NCBI RefSeq assembly: GCF_030158565.1
Contig: NZ_JAOASQ010000004.1
Span: forward strand, 24,815-88,814
Length of the DNA stretch: 64,000 bases
Direction of reading: 5' to 3'
Source of the DNA: Limnohabitans sp.
Lineage (GTDB): Bacteria > Pseudomonadota > Gammaproteobacteria > Burkholderiales > Burkholderiaceae_C
Below the pieces are notes generated by a model. That model was not told the DNA's origin. It worked only from the letters and a program-made list of their open reading frames with translations, and searched no databases. The translations under genes were made by a program, and so were the position numbers. Of the stretch, positions 1 to 10,162 are shown piece after piece (the stretch's first letter is position 1; the number at the start of each line of letters is the position of its first letter).

Positions 1-466
1 GGCTGAAAAATACCCGGCACTGGGCGAGCGTTACCGCCACCACTACATCGCGCACCAGAACGACATCAGCCTGTTCGACGGTGTCTTGCCTTTGCTGCAC
101 GCCCTGAAGGCGCGGCACCATTGGCTCACGGTGGCCACGGGCAAAAGCCGCCATGGCCTGAATGAAGCTTTGCGCGATGTGGACCTGCGCGATGTGTTCG
201 ATGGCTCACGCACGGCCGATGAGACAGCGGGCAAGCCCAGCCCGCTGATGCTGCACGAGCTGATGCGCGAGTTTGGCGTGGAGCCCGAGCGCACCTTGAT
301 GATCGGTGACACCACGCACGATTTGCAGATGGCTTTGAATGCCGGTTGCGCCAGTGTGGGTGTGAGCTATGGTGCCCACGAGCCCGAGGCTTTCCATGTC
401 TTGAAGCCGCGCCATGTGGCGCACAGCGTGCAGGACCTGCACGACTGGTTGTTGCAACACGCTTGA
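1..466 (+). CDS. HAD-family hydrolase, phosphoglycolate phosphatase-like (5' end outside window)
   Basis: The reading frame is open from base 2, so the gene starts upstream and its nucleophile DxD motif lies outside the window. Visible are the cap/core junction, a TGKS motif (HAD motif II region), a conserved lysine in AGKPSP (motif III), and IGDTTHDLQMA, the motif IV acidic pair that binds magnesium. This order fits Gph-like subfamily IA phosphatases that remove phosphate from small metabolites. The Rieske gene follows 13 bases downstream, suggesting co-transcription. The substrate cannot be told from this part. Confidence 0.85.
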   Translation, partial: AEKYPALGERYRHHYIAHQNDISLFDGVLPLLHALKARHHWLTVATGKSRHGLNEALRDVDLRDVFDGSRTADETAGKPSPLMLHELMREFGVEPERTLMIGDTTHDLQMALNAGCASVGVSYGAHEPEAFHVLKPRHVAHSVQDLHDWLLQHA

Positions 467-479
467 GACTGGAGCGGTC

Positions 480-845
480 ATGGATGCGGTGATCCCTTTG
501 TGCAACAGCGCGGACCTCGTCAACGGGGGCCGCGCCGTGCCCTTTGACATTGTGTATGCCGGGCAGACTTGCCGGGCTTTTGCCATCCGCTACCAAGGTG
601 AGGTGCATGCGTACCTGAACCGTTGTACCCATGTGGCGATGGAGATGGACTACCAGCCCGATCGTTTTTTTGACAACACCGGCCGCTGGCTGATGTGTGC
701 CACCCATGGCGCCACCTACCAGCCTGACACGGGCGCGTGCTCCGGCGGACCCTGCCGCGGCGGCCTTGTGAAAATAGACCTTTCAGAGCGGGACGGCGTG
801 GTTCACTGGCATACTGCCTACAACTTGAAACCTGTTGAATTTTGA
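480..845 (+). CDS. Rieske [2Fe-2S] domain protein
   Basis: This 121-residue protein is essentially a lone Rieske domain. The two cluster-binding motifs are present as CTH (about residue 41) and CATHG (about residue 78), giving the two Cys and two His ligands. The ATG at 480 is chosen because it lies just after the preceding stop and follows a GGAG-like site. It overlaps the next gene region closely (stop at 845, next start at 848). Small soluble Rieske proteins usually act as electron carriers for oxygenases; no oxygenase is next to it, so its partner is unknown. Confidence 0.85.
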   Translation: MDAVIPLCNSADLVNGGRAVPFDIVYAGQTCRAFAIRYQGEVHAYLNRCTHVAMEMDYQPDRFFDNTGRWLMCATHGATYQPDTGACSGGPCRGGLVKIDLSERDGVVHWHTAYNLKPVEF

Positions 846-847
846 CC

Positions 848-1834
848 ATGCAAGAACCCCGCGAGCCCTTGTTCACCACCGATTCAGCCGATGCCATGCC
901 CGCGGCTGAGCGCAGCTGGGAGCGTCGCACCTTGGAAGCGCTGGCCTTTGCCACCTTGCAAGAGCAAAAAGCAGCACGCCGCTGGAAAGTGGGCCTGCGC
1001 CTGGCCTGGTTGCTCTTGATCTGTGTGATCGCCTGGCAGGCCTTCAGCTACAACTCGCCCACCATGAGCCCCAGCATGCCGCACACGGCCATGGTGGCCA
1101 TCAAGGGCGAAATCGGCTCGGAAGGCGATGGCAGTGCAGAGAACGTCATGGCCTCCATGCGCAGTGCGCTGGAAGACTCAGGCTCACAGGCCTTGGTCTT
1201 GTTGATCAATTCGCCCGGCGGCAGCCCTGTTCAGGCGGGCTTGATCAACGATGAAATTCGCCGACTGAAAGCCCTGCACAAGAAACCGATTTACGTGGTG
1301 GTGGAGGAGTCGTGTGCTTCAGCCGCTTACTACATCGCCGCCGCCGCCGACAAGATTTTTGTCGACAAGGCCAGCATCGTGGGCAGCATCGGTGTCTTGA
1401 TGGACGGCTTTGGCTTTACGGGCCTGATGGACAAGTTGGGTGTGGAGCGCCGCTTGATGACGGCGGGGGTCAACAAGGGTTTTCTGGACCCCTTCAGTCC
1501 GCAAACCGAAGCCCAGCGCAAACACGCGCAGGCCATGCTCGATCAGATCCATTCCCAGTTTATTCAGGTCGTGCGTCAGGGCCGAGGTGAGCGCCTGAAA
1601 GAAACCCCTGAGATGTTCAGTGGCTTGTTCTGGAGCGGTCAGCAGGCGGTGGACATGGGCCTGGCCGATGCCATGGGCAGCCTCGACAGCGTGGCGCGCG
1701 ATGTGGTCAAGGCACCCGAGGTGATTGATTATTCCCGTCACGAAAACGTGGCCGAGCGATTGGCCAAGCGCTTTGGCGCAGCAGTGGGCGAGGGCGCTGT
1801 GCACGCCCTGCGCATGGGCTCAGCCCTGCGCTGA
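848..1834 (+). CDS. S49 family signal peptide peptidase (SppA-like)
   Basis: A 328-residue membrane-anchored serine protease. An N-terminal cytoplasmic stretch is followed by one hydrophobic segment at about residues 48-66. The S49 core then shows NSPGGSPVQAG, the nucleophile region SCASAAYYIA and the SIVGSIGV stretch, as in short-form SppA enzymes that use a Ser/Lys dyad to digest cleaved signal peptides in the membrane. The ATG at 848 is preferred over the in-frame TTG two codons upstream, which overlaps the Rieske stop. It ends 7 bases before the convergent methyltransferase gene. Confidence 0.88.
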   Translation: MQEPREPLFTTDSADAMPAAERSWERRTLEALAFATLQEQKAARRWKVGLRLAWLLLICVIAWQAFSYNSPTMSPSMPHTAMVAIKGEIGSEGDGSAENVMASMRSALEDSGSQALVLLINSPGGSPVQAGLINDEIRRLKALHKKPIYVVVEESCASAAYYIAAAADKIFVDKASIVGSIGVLMDGFGFTGLMDKLGVERRLMTAGVNKGFLDPFSPQTEAQRKHAQAMLDQIHSQFIQVVRQGRGERLKETPEMFSGLFWSGQQAVDMGLADAMGSLDSVARDVVKAPEVIDYSRHENVAERLAKRFGAAVGEGAVHALRMGSALR

Positions 1835-1840
1835 TCGCCG

Positions 1841-2611
1841 TCAAGGCCCGATGGCGTAGACCGCGGGCGTGTGACCATCAGGGCCTTGCAGGCCCTTTTT
1901 CCATTGGGCCACCGTGTGGCTCTGGATGCGTGCCGAGGGCAGCGTCAAGCCGCTGGCAATCGCCAGCCGAGTGCTGCCTTGCAAACTTTGCAGCAAGCCG
2001 CTGAGCATGGCGGCATTGCGGTAAGGCGTTTCAATCCACAGCTGCGTTTGGCCTGTTTTGTGGGCCAGCGATTCGAGTTGTTTCAGGCGTGCAGCCCGCT
2101 CCCCGGCGTCTTGCGGCAGGTAGCCCACAAATGCAAAGTTCTGGCCATTGAGTCCACTGGCGGCCAGGGCCAGCAGCAGCGACACCGGACCGACCAAAGG
2201 GATCACGCGCAAACCCAGATCGTGCGCAGCCCGCACCACCGAGCTGCCCGGGTCGGCCACGGCGGGCATGCCCGCTTCGCTGATCAGGCCGATGTCGTGC
2301 CCCTTCAGCGCCGCTGCCAGCAAGGGTTTGCCATCAAAACCCGATTGGTGGTCGCCTTTTTTGTGCACATGGCGCGGCAATTCGGTGATCTGTTGCTCGG
2401 CCAGAGGTGCGACCAAAGGATGAGATTCACCCACGCGCTTGAGGAAGGCGCGGGTGCTTTTGGCGTTTTCGCAGACCCAGTGCTGCAAGCTGGCGGCGAT
2501 GGCCAGCGTGCTGACGGGCAGGACATCGCTGACCGGGGCTTGCTCGGCGCAGCCAAAGTCCAGCGGGGTGGGCACCAAGTACAGGCGGCCTTGTGCTTTC
2601 GGTGCGTTCAC
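1841..2611 (-). CDS. RsmI-like SAM-dependent methyltransferase (tetrapyrrole methylase fold)
   Basis: 256 residues with the tetrapyrrole/RsmI methylase signature ISEAGMPAVADPGS followed by GLRVIPLVGPVS, the SAM-binding region. It resembles the 16S rRNA C1402 2'-O-methyltransferase but has a divergent N-terminus (YLVPTPLD) and is probably the RsmI paralogue that sits next to maf in many Burkholderiales, whose target is not established. The start is GTG at 2611, overlapping the TGA stop of the upstream maf gene by 4 bases, so translation is probably coupled. Confidence 0.8.
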   Translation of the reverse strand: MNAPKAQGRLYLVPTPLDFGCAEQAPVSDVLPVSTLAIAASLQHWVCENAKSTRAFLKRVGESHPLVAPLAEQQITELPRHVHKKGDHQSGFDGKPLLAAALKGHDIGLISEAGMPAVADPGSSVVRAAHDLGLRVIPLVGPVSLLLALAASGLNGQNFAFVGYLPQDAGERAARLKQLESLAHKTGQTQLWIETPYRNAAMLSGLLQSLQGSTRLAIASGLTLPSARIQSHTVAQWKKGLQGPDGHTPAVYAIGP

Positions 2612-3228
2612 AGCAGTTTCACTCCAGCTTGGCGCAGCAGGCGTGCAGTGCGGATCAAGGGCAGGCCGATCAGCGCGGTGGGGTCGTCGTTGTCGATGGA
2701 TTCGAGCAGCGCAATGCCGAGGCCTTCGCTTTTGGCGCTGCCTGCGCAGTCATAAGGTTTTTCGGCTTGCAGGTAGGACTCGATCTCGTTGTCGCTCAGG
2801 TCGCGAAAGACCACCCGCACAGCGGCCAGGTCTACCGCCTCAAAGCCGGTGGCCAGGCACACCACGGCCAAGGCGGTTTGAAACACCACGGTTTGGCCAC
2901 GCATCTGCCGCAATTGCTGCACGGCGCGGGCATGTTCACCGGGTTTGCCCAAAGGCACCCCGGCCAGATCGGCCACCTGGTCGGAGCCAATCACCACCGA
3001 TTCGGGGTGTTGGGCTGCCACGGCTTTGGCTTTGGCCAGGGCCAGGCGCAGGGCCAGATCGCGGGGCGATTCACCCGTTGCAGGGGTTTCGTCAACGTCG
3101 GGTGCGGCCACTGAAAATGGGATGCGCAAGCGCTCCATCAGTTCGCGACGGTAGCGCGAGGTGGAGCCCAGCACCACGGGGCGGGTTTCGGTGGAGTTCA
3201 AAACAGAGGGGCTTGCAGAAATGCTCAT
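2608..3228 (-). CDS. Maf family nucleotide pyrophosphatase (YceF-like)
   Basis: 206 residues starting at the ATG that gives MSISASPSV; an upstream extension in the same frame lacks family similarity and would run into the divergent yceD gene. The N-terminal LGSTSRYRRELMERL motif, VIGSDQVADL with the catalytic acidic residue, and the late LESIDNDDPTALIGLPL match the YceF branch, which hydrolyses 7-methyl-GTP and related nucleotides. It is divergent from yceD with only 26 bases between the two starts, so the promoters must overlap. Confidence 0.88.
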   Translation of the reverse strand: MSISASPSVLNSTETRPVVLGSTSRYRRELMERLRIPFSVAAPDVDETPATGESPRDLALRLALAKAKAVAAQHPESVVIGSDQVADLAGVPLGKPGEHARAVQQLRQMRGQTVVFQTALAVVCLATGFEAVDLAAVRVVFRDLSDNEIESYLQAEKPYDCAGSAKSEGLGIALLESIDNDDPTALIGLPLIRTARLLRQAGVKLL

Positions 3229-3254
3229 GGGGGTGATTCTCTTACACTGCGGGT

Positions 3255-3800
3255 ATGGAAAAAAAGTTGGACCCCTCACATCTGGATGTCGTGGCCTTTG
3301 CGCGTGACGGCGCAAGCCTTGAAGGTCAGTCGCCCCTGAGCGCTTTGCCTCGCCTGCTCGATGAGCAAGTCGCGGGTGATCTGCAAGCTGGGCTGGTGGC
3401 TTGGCGCTTGCAAGGCCGTTTGGTGCCCCAGTCAGGGGGCGCCGATCAGGTTTGGCTGGATTTGCAAGCCTCGGTGGCCTTGCCCATGCAGTGCCAGCGT
3501 TGCCTGACCCCCGTGCTGGAGACGGTGGAGGCCGAGCGCTCGTTCCGTTTTGTGGCCGATGAGGCCACGGCCGCCGCGCTGGACGATGAGGCTGAAGAAG
3601 ATATTTTGGTCATCAGCCGTGACTTTGATGCGCTGGCCTTGGTGGAGGATGAGCTGATCTTGTCTTTGCCCTTGGTGCCTTTGCATGAAGTCTGCCCGAA
3701 AACCGTGCCCATGTCGGCGGTGGACCCCGAGTTCGAGACCGCTGCGGTCAAACCCAATCCGTTTGGTGTGCTGGCGGGCTTGAAAACAGGCAAGCCCTGA
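3255..3800 (+). CDS. yceD: YceD family protein (DUF177)
   Basis: 181 residues with the DUF177 pattern: a conserved central C-x-x-C (MQCQRCLTPV, about residue 77), an acidic middle segment and the late EVCPK region. The gene lies just upstream of rpmF, the near-universal location of yceD in bacteria, where it is linked to 23S rRNA accumulation and ribosome assembly. The ATG at 3255 faces the divergent maf gene. A promoter-like -10 for rpmF follows its stop codon. Confidence 0.9.
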   Translation: MEKKLDPSHLDVVAFARDGASLEGQSPLSALPRLLDEQVAGDLQAGLVAWRLQGRLVPQSGGADQVWLDLQASVALPMQCQRCLTPVLETVEAERSFRFVADEATAAALDDEAEEDILVISRDFDALALVEDELILSLPLVPLHEVCPKTVPMSAVDPEFETAAVKPNPFGVLAGLKTGKP

Positions 3801-3815
3801 TCTTTTGAAACGGGA

Positions 3816-3844
3816 TGGCCAAGTGCTTCAGCTTAGGCTATAAT
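3816..3844 (+). promoter_or_regulatory. Probable sigma-70 promoter of rpmF
   Basis: A perfect -10 hexamer TATAAT lies at 3839-3844. The -35 with a 17-base spacer (TGGCCA, 3816-3821) is poor. The predicted start would leave a leader of roughly 90 bases before rpmF. The location between yceD and rpmF fits a ribosomal-protein promoter. Confidence 0.5.
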
Positions 3845-3939
3845 CGATGGCTTCGCTCAGTTCTCTTCTGAGTGACACTGTTATCAACCAGAAGCTGCGT
3901 TGTATTTGCGCGGCCTCCACAAGCTTCCAAGGAGCCATC

Positions 3940-4122
3940 ATGGCTGTTCAGCAAAACAAAAAATCGCCTTCCAAGCGCGGTATGCACCGTTCGCACAATG
4001 CACTGAACGTGCCAGGTATCGCTGTGGAACCCACCACCGGTGAAACACACCTGCGTCACCACATCAGCCCCAACGGTTTTTACCGTGGCCGCCAAGTGCT
4101 GAAGAACAAGTCAGAAGCCTGA
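3940..4122 (+). CDS. rpmF: 50S ribosomal protein L32
   Basis: 60 residues starting [19 protein letters not shown], the diagnostic L32 N-terminus, followed by the [16 protein letters not shown] block. It is a component of the large ribosomal subunit. A GGAG ribosome binding site sits at 3931-3934. The codons for the zinc-binding Cys ribbon seen in some L32 proteins are absent, so this is the zinc-free form. A strong terminator follows within 30 bases, before plsX. Confidence 0.97.
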   Translation: MAVQQNKKSPSKRGMHRSHNALNVPGIAVEPTTGETHLRHHISPNGFYRGRQVLKNKSEA

Positions 4123-4149
4123 TCGGCGTCAGCCCTCAAGCCTCAAGAG

Positions 4150-4190
4150 GCCCGGCGCTACTTTTAAAGTAGCATCGGGCTTTTGTTTTT
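4150..4190 (+). terminator. Rho-independent terminator/attenuator between rpmF and plsX
   Basis: A long two-part stem (GCCCG ... GCTACTT pairing with AAGTAGC ... CGGGC) is closed by a short loop and followed by a T-rich run at 4181-4190. It would end the rpmF transcript, or partially attenuate read-through into plsX and the fab genes, which otherwise have only about 45 bases of upstream sequence. Confidence 0.75.
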
Positions 4191-4234
4191 GTGGCTTTTG
4201 ATTTGCATTTTTTCGTTTTGAGTCCAAGGATTCC

Positions 4235-5296
4235 ATGACCTCGTCCACCCCGATCACTGTGGCAGTCGATTGCATGGGCGGTGACCACGGCCCACGCGTC
4301 ACGCTGGCCGCGTGCCGTCGTTTCCTGTCGACTCACCCCGATGCCCGTTTGCTCTTGGTGGGTCGCCCCGAGGCTTTGAGTGGTTTGTCCGATCCGCGTG
4401 CTCAAGTGGTGCCCGCCACCGAAGTGGTGGAGATGGGCGATCCACTGGAAATTGCCTTGCGCAAGAAAAAAGACTCGTCCATGCGCGTGGCCATTGAGCA
4501 GGTGCGCGATGGCCAAGCCGGTGCTGCCGTGTCTGCGGGCAACACCGGTGCATTGATGGCCATTGCCCGCTACGTGCTCAAAACCATGGACGGCATCGAC
4601 CGTCCCGCCATTGCTGGTCAGATGCCCAACTTCAAGGGCGGTGGCACCACCATGCTGGACCTGGGCGCCAACGTTGACTGCACGCCAGAACACCTGCTCC
4701 AGTTTGCGGTGATGGGCTCGGCCCTGGTTTCGGTGCTGCAGGACAAGCCAAACCCCACGGTGGGCTTGCTCAACATCGGCGAAGAGGCCATCAAAGGCAA
4801 TGAAATCATCAAGAAAACTGGTGAATTGCTCCGATCTGCAGGCAACGCTGGTGATTTGAATTTCCATGGCAACGTGGAAGGCAACGACATTTTCAAGGGC
4901 ACGGTGGACATCGTGGTCTGTGACGGCTTTGTGGGCAATGTGGCCCTGAAAGCCAGCGAAGGCTTGGCCACCATGATTGGTGGTTTTCTGAAAACCGAGT
5001 TTTCTCGCAATATCTTCACGAAAATCGCAGCACTTTTAGCTTATCCGGTCTTATCTGCATTTAAAAATCGCGTAGACCACCGTCGTTACAACGGCGCAGC
5101 CCTGTTGGGCTTGCGTGGCTTGGTGTTCAAGAGCCATGGCTCGGCCGATGAGATTGCTTTTGAAACCGCCCTGAACCGGGCTTATGATGCAGCCCGAAAC
5201 CAATTGCTGGATCGCGTTCGTGAACGCATCGCGCATGCGGCCCCCTTGTTGATGGGCGCGCAGGCCGAGCGCTCAGAAGCGGTCACCACACCATGA
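4235..5296 (+). CDS. plsX: Phosphate acyltransferase PlsX
   Basis: 353 residues. The N-terminal [12 protein letters not shown] motif and the central [25 protein letters not shown] and [15 protein letters not shown] motifs are those of PlsX, which converts acyl-ACP to acyl-phosphate, feeding PlsY in membrane lipid synthesis. The enzyme is a soluble, membrane-associated protein. The last four bases overlap fabH (ATGA), so the two are translationally coupled and form the start of the fatty-acid synthesis operon. Confidence 0.96.
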   Translation: MTSSTPITVAVDCMGGDHGPRVTLAACRRFLSTHPDARLLLVGRPEALSGLSDPRAQVVPATEVVEMGDPLEIALRKKKDSSMRVAIEQVRDGQAGAAVSAGNTGALMAIARYVLKTMDGIDRPAIAGQMPNFKGGGTTMLDLGANVDCTPEHLLQFAVMGSALVSVLQDKPNPTVGLLNIGEEAIKGNEIIKKTGELLRSAGNAGDLNFHGNVEGNDIFKGTVDIVVCDGFVGNVALKASEGLATMIGGFLKTEFSRNIFTKIAALLAYPVLSAFKNRVDHRRYNGAALLGLRGLVFKSHGSADEIAFETALNRAYDAARNQLLDRVRERIAHAAPLLMGAQAERSEAVTTP

Positions 5297-6270
5297 GAAT
5301 TTATTCCCGCATTCTGGGCACCGGCAGCTACCTGCCGGCCAACCGCCTGACCAATGCCGATCTGGCTGCCCAACTGGCGCAGCAGGGCGTTGAAACCTCT
5401 GACGACTGGATCGTTGAGCGCACGGGTATCCGCGCCCGCCACTTTGCGGCCGACCAGCAAGGCAGTAGCGATCTGGCCACCGAAGCCGCCCGCAAGGCGC
5501 TGGCCGCCGCAGGCATCGGTGCTGACGATCTGGACCTGATCATCGTGGCCACCTCGACCCCCGACATGGTGTTCCCGTCGGTGGCGACCATGGTGCAGCA
5601 CAAGTTGGGCACCGCAGGCTGCCCGGCGTTTGACGTGCAAGCCGTGTGCAGTGGCTTCATTTATGCGCTGACGATTGCCGATTCGATGATCCAGTCGGGC
5701 TCGGCCAAACGTGCGCTGGTGATTGGCTCGGAAGTGTTCAGCCGCATCCTCGACTTCAAGGACCGCACCACCTGCGTCCTGTTTGGTGACGGCGCTGGCG
5801 CGGTCATCCTGGAGGCTTCGGACCAACCCGGTATTTTGGCCACCGACTTGCATGCCGACGGCAAACACAAGGACATCCTGTGTGTGCCCGGTCATGTCAA
5901 CCAGGGTGGCATTCTGGGCGACCCGGTCCTCAAGATGGACGGGCAAGCCGTGTTCAAACTGGCTGTGGGCGTGCTCGAAGAAACTGCCCGGGCCAGCTTG
6001 GCCAAGGCCAACTTGACCGATGCCGACATCGATTGGCTGATCCCGCACCAGGCCAACATCCGCATCATGCAAAGCACGGCCCGGAAGTTGAAGATGTCTT
6101 CGGACAAAGTGGTGGTGACCGTCGATCAGCACGGCAACACCTCGGCTGCTTCTATCCCGCTGGCGCTGGACACCGCCGTGCGCGACGGGCGCATCCAGCG
6201 TGGCCAGACCCTCATGCTCGAAGGCGTGGGCGGCGGCTTCACCTGGGGCTCGGTGCTCCTGCGTTATTGA
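5293..6270 (+). CDS. fabH: Beta-ketoacyl-ACP synthase III
   Basis: 325 residues of thiolase fold. The catalytic triad is visible: Cys in [12 protein letters not shown], His in IPHQANIR, and Asn in [13 protein letters not shown]. FabH condenses acetyl-CoA with malonyl-ACP and starts each fatty-acid chain. N-terminal YLPANRLTN and [14 protein letters not shown] are family-typical. It overlaps plsX by four bases and is followed after about 80 bases by fabD. Confidence 0.97.
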   Translation: MRIYSRILGTGSYLPANRLTNADLAAQLAQQGVETSDDWIVERTGIRARHFAADQQGSSDLATEAARKALAAAGIGADDLDLIIVATSTPDMVFPSVATMVQHKLGTAGCPAFDVQAVCSGFIYALTIADSMIQSGSAKRALVIGSEVFSRILDFKDRTTCVLFGDGAGAVILEASDQPGILATDLHADGKHKDILCVPGHVNQGGILGDPVLKMDGQAVFKLAVGVLEETARASLAKANLTDADIDWLIPHQANIRIMQSTARKLKMSSDKVVVTVDQHGNTSAASIPLALDTAVRDGRIQRGQTLMLEGVGGGFTWGSVLLRY

Positions 6271-6351
6271 TTCGCGCTTGATTTGACAGGCCCGGGTCAG
6301 CGATGCGCGGCACGCTCTCCGGGATTCTTTCCAGATATAAAAAATTTGCAC

Positions 6352-7298
6352 ATGACCTCATTTGCTTTTGTTTTTCCCGGTCAGGGCTCCCAATCGGTGG
6401 GCATGCTGGACGCCTGGGGCGATCACCCTGTGGTGCTCGAAACCCTGAAAGAAGCCTCGGACGCCCTGGGCGAAGACGTGGCCAAACTGATCCACGAAGG
6501 CCCCAAGGAAGCGCTGGCCATGACCACCAACACCCAGCCCGTGATGCTGGTGTCGGCCGTGGCCGCTTACCGCGCCTGGCTGGCCGAAGGTGGTGCCAAG
6601 CCCTCTGTGGTGGCCGGTCACTCGCTGGGCGAATACAGCGCTTTGGTCGCTTCGGGTGTGTTGACGCTGGCGCAAGCCGCGCCCCTGGTGCGCTTGCGCG
6701 CCGCCGCCATGCAGGAAGCCGTGCCCGTGGGCGTGGGTGCCATGGCCGCCATTTTGGGTCTGGCCTCTGACAAAGTCATCGAAGGCTGCAAAGCAGCACA
6801 AGCCACCTTTGCTGCTGACAGTGCCGAAGTGGTGGAAGCCGTGAACTTCAACGACGCGGCGCAAACCGTGATCGCGGGCAGCAAGGCAGCCGTGGACAAA
6901 GCCTGCGAAGTGCTCAAGGGCATGGGCGCCAAGCGCGCGCTGCTCTTGCCCGTGTCGGCGCCTTTCCATTCGAGCCTGATGAAACCCGCCGCCGAAAAGC
7001 TGCGTGAGAAGCTGGCCACCTTGACTTTGGGTGTGCCGCAGATCCCGGTGCTCAACAACATCGACGTGGCCATCGAAACCGATGCCGACCGCATCCGCGA
7101 TGCGCTGTACCGCCAGGCTTTTGGCCCGGTGCGCTGGGTCGAATGCGTGCAGGCCATCAAGGCCCGTGGCGTGACCACCTTGGTCGAGTGCGGCCCCGGC
7201 AAGGTGCTGGCGGGCATGACCAAGCGCATTGACGCTGAATTGAACGGCGTGGCGCTGTACGACCCCGCCACCTTGGCCGAAGTGAAAGGACTCCTCGC

Positions 7299-7302
<4 letters not shown>
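6352..7302 (+). CDS. fabD: Malonyl-CoA:ACP transacylase
   Basis: 316 residues starting MTSFAFVFPGQGSQSVGM. The catalytic serine lies in GHSLGEYSAL, an arginine in PLVRLRAAAMQEA orients the malonyl carboxylate, and the active-site His is in SAPFHSSLM. The enzyme loads malonate onto acyl carrier protein. The start at 6352 is chosen because upstream in-frame sequence has no family similarity. Four-base overlap with fabG indicates coupling. Confidence 0.97.
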
Positions 7303-8341
<1,039 letters not shown>

Positions 8342-8347
8342 TCGACG

Positions 8348-9592
8348 ATGACCCGGCGCCGCGTTGTTGTCACGGGTTTGGGATGCGTCAGCCCCGTGGG
8401 CAACACGGTCGCCGATGCATGGTCCAGCCTGCTTGCCGGTCAGTCCGGCATTGGTCCGATCACACGTTTTGATGCTTCAGCCATAGCCTGCCGGTTTGCG
8501 GGTGAAGTCAAAAACTTTGATCTCGAGTCCTACATCTCCGCCAAAGAGGCGCGGACGATGGACCGCTTTATTCACTTGGGCATCGCTGCCGCAGCCCAGG
8601 CCATTCAAGACTCAGGCTTGCCTACGGGCGAGGCGCTGAGTGAAGAAGAGGCTTGCCGCATCGGTGTGGTGATCGGTTCGGGCATTGGCGGTTTGCCGCT
8701 GATCGAAGACACCCACACCGAATACACGGCGCGCGGTGCACGCCGCATTTCCCCATTTTTCGTCCCGGCCTCGATCATCAACATGATCTCGGGCCATGTG
8801 TCGATGCGCAGTGGTTTCAAAGGTCCCAACTTGGCTGTTGTGACCGCTTGCACCACAGGTTTGCACAGCATTGGCGAAGCCGGTCGTTTGATCGAATACG
8901 GCGACGCGGATGTGATGATTGCAGGTGGTTCAGAGGCTTGTGTCTCGCCGCTGGGCGTGGGTGGCTTTGCGGCCATGCGCGCCTTGTCGACCCGCAACGA
9001 CGACCCCACTGCAGCATCGCGTCCTTGGGACAAAGACCGTGACGGTTTTGTGCTGGGCGAAGGCGCTGGCGTGATGGTGCTCGAAGAGTACGAACACGCC
9101 AAAGCCCGTGGCGCCAAGATCTACGCCGAGCTGGGTGGTTATGGCATGAGCGCTGACGCGGGTCACATGACCGCGCCCAGCATGGACGGTCCCCGCCGCG
9201 CCATGATCAATGCCATGCGCAATGCCGGTGTCAACGCTGACCAGATCGATTATCTGAACGCGCATGGCACCTCAACACCGCTGGGTGACATCAATGAAAC
9301 CAATGCCATCAAGGCGGCATTGGGCGAGCACGCTTACAAAACTTTGGTCAGCTCGACCAAGTCCATGACCGGTCACCTTTTGGGTGGCGCGGGTGGCATT
9401 GAGAGCGTGTTCACGGTGTTGGCTGTGCACCATCAAAAAGTGCCGCCGACCATCAACCTGGTCAACCCCGACCCCGAGTGCGATCTGGACTACTGTGCCA
9501 ACACGGCACGCGATGTGAAAATCGATGTGGCTCTGAAGAACAACTTCGGTTTCGGCGGGACCAACGGCTCTTTGGTGTTCAAACGCATCTGA
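8348..9592 (+). CDS. fabF: Beta-ketoacyl-ACP synthase II
   Basis: 414 residues. The condensing-enzyme Cys is in [14 protein letters not shown], with His residues in [11 protein letters not shown] and [12 protein letters not shown], giving the Cys-His-His set of KAS I/II. FabF elongates acyl-ACP and controls temperature-dependent unsaturation in many bacteria. It is the last recognised fab gene of this operon. The next gene is a small unknown membrane protein. Confidence 0.97.
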   Translation: MTRRRVVVTGLGCVSPVGNTVADAWSSLLAGQSGIGPITRFDASAIACRFAGEVKNFDLESYISAKEARTMDRFIHLGIAAAAQAIQDSGLPTGEALSEEEACRIGVVIGSGIGGLPLIEDTHTEYTARGARRISPFFVPASIINMISGHVSMRSGFKGPNLAVVTACTTGLHSIGEAGRLIEYGDADVMIAGGSEACVSPLGVGGFAAMRALSTRNDDPTAASRPWDKDRDGFVLGEGAGVMVLEEYEHAKARGAKIYAELGGYGMSADAGHMTAPSMDGPRRAMINAMRNAGVNADQIDYLNAHGTSTPLGDINETNAIKAALGEHAYKTLVSSTKSMTGHLLGGAGGIESVFTVLAVHHQKVPPTINLVNPDPECDLDYCANTARDVKIDVALKNNFGFGGTNGSLVFKRI

Positions 9593-9617
9593 CGAGCCTT
9601 CCAGCAAGGTCACCACC

Positions 9618-10109
9618 ATGCACAACGCCCCACCTGTGATTTATCCGGTGGGGCGTTTTGTTTGGGGCGTCCCTTGTATTGGTGCGTTGGCGCTGACCGG
9701 TGCTGTGGGCTTGCTGTGCTGGCAGGCCGCGAGCGGTGCCGAGGGACTGACAGTTTGGGGCGCGTGGGCACTTTGGGCTCTCTCGAGCACCTTGGCTGTG
9801 AGCCTCGAGGCCAGAGAATCTTCGGCGCAAGGCCATTTGGGCTGGTGCGGGGATGGCTGGAGTTGGCGAGACGCGCATATGCAAGAGCGCGTGGTTCGAT
9901 TAAGCCTGCTGCTCGATGGTGGTCGATACATGTGGGTGTCCTACCGCATGGCAGACGCGTTTGAAACGCACAATACCTGGCCTCGCATTGCCATCGTCAG
10001 ACAGACCGACATGCCCTTGGCTTGGCATGGTTTTCGTTGCGCTGTATATTCGCGCCCACTGGGCAATGGGATGACTTCAGACCAAACTCAATGGCCCATG
10101 ATCATTTGA
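9618..10109 (+). CDS. Hypothetical membrane protein between fabF and mucD
   Basis: 163 residues of unknown function. Two hydrophobic segments lie near residues 15-35 and 44-60, followed by a Trp-rich soluble part (GWCGDGWSWRD) and a late WHGFRCAVYSRP segment. The architecture loosely recalls YgfX-like small membrane proteins found at this position in relatives, but I cannot confirm this. An ATG start follows a weak AAGG site. In many relatives a gene like this is followed by rpoE-rseA-rseB; here mucD follows directly. Confidence 0.65.
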   Translation: MHNAPPVIYPVGRFVWGVPCIGALALTGAVGLLCWQAASGAEGLTVWGAWALWALSSTLAVSLEARESSAQGHLGWCGDGWSWRDAHMQERVVRLSLLLDGGRYMWVSYRMADAFETHNTWPRIAIVRQTDMPLAWHGFRCAVYSRPLGNGMTSDQTQWPMII

Positions 10110-10162
10110 GACACCAGCGGTCTTGGATGCGCTTGTATGACTTCAGATCAAGGGATGTACCG

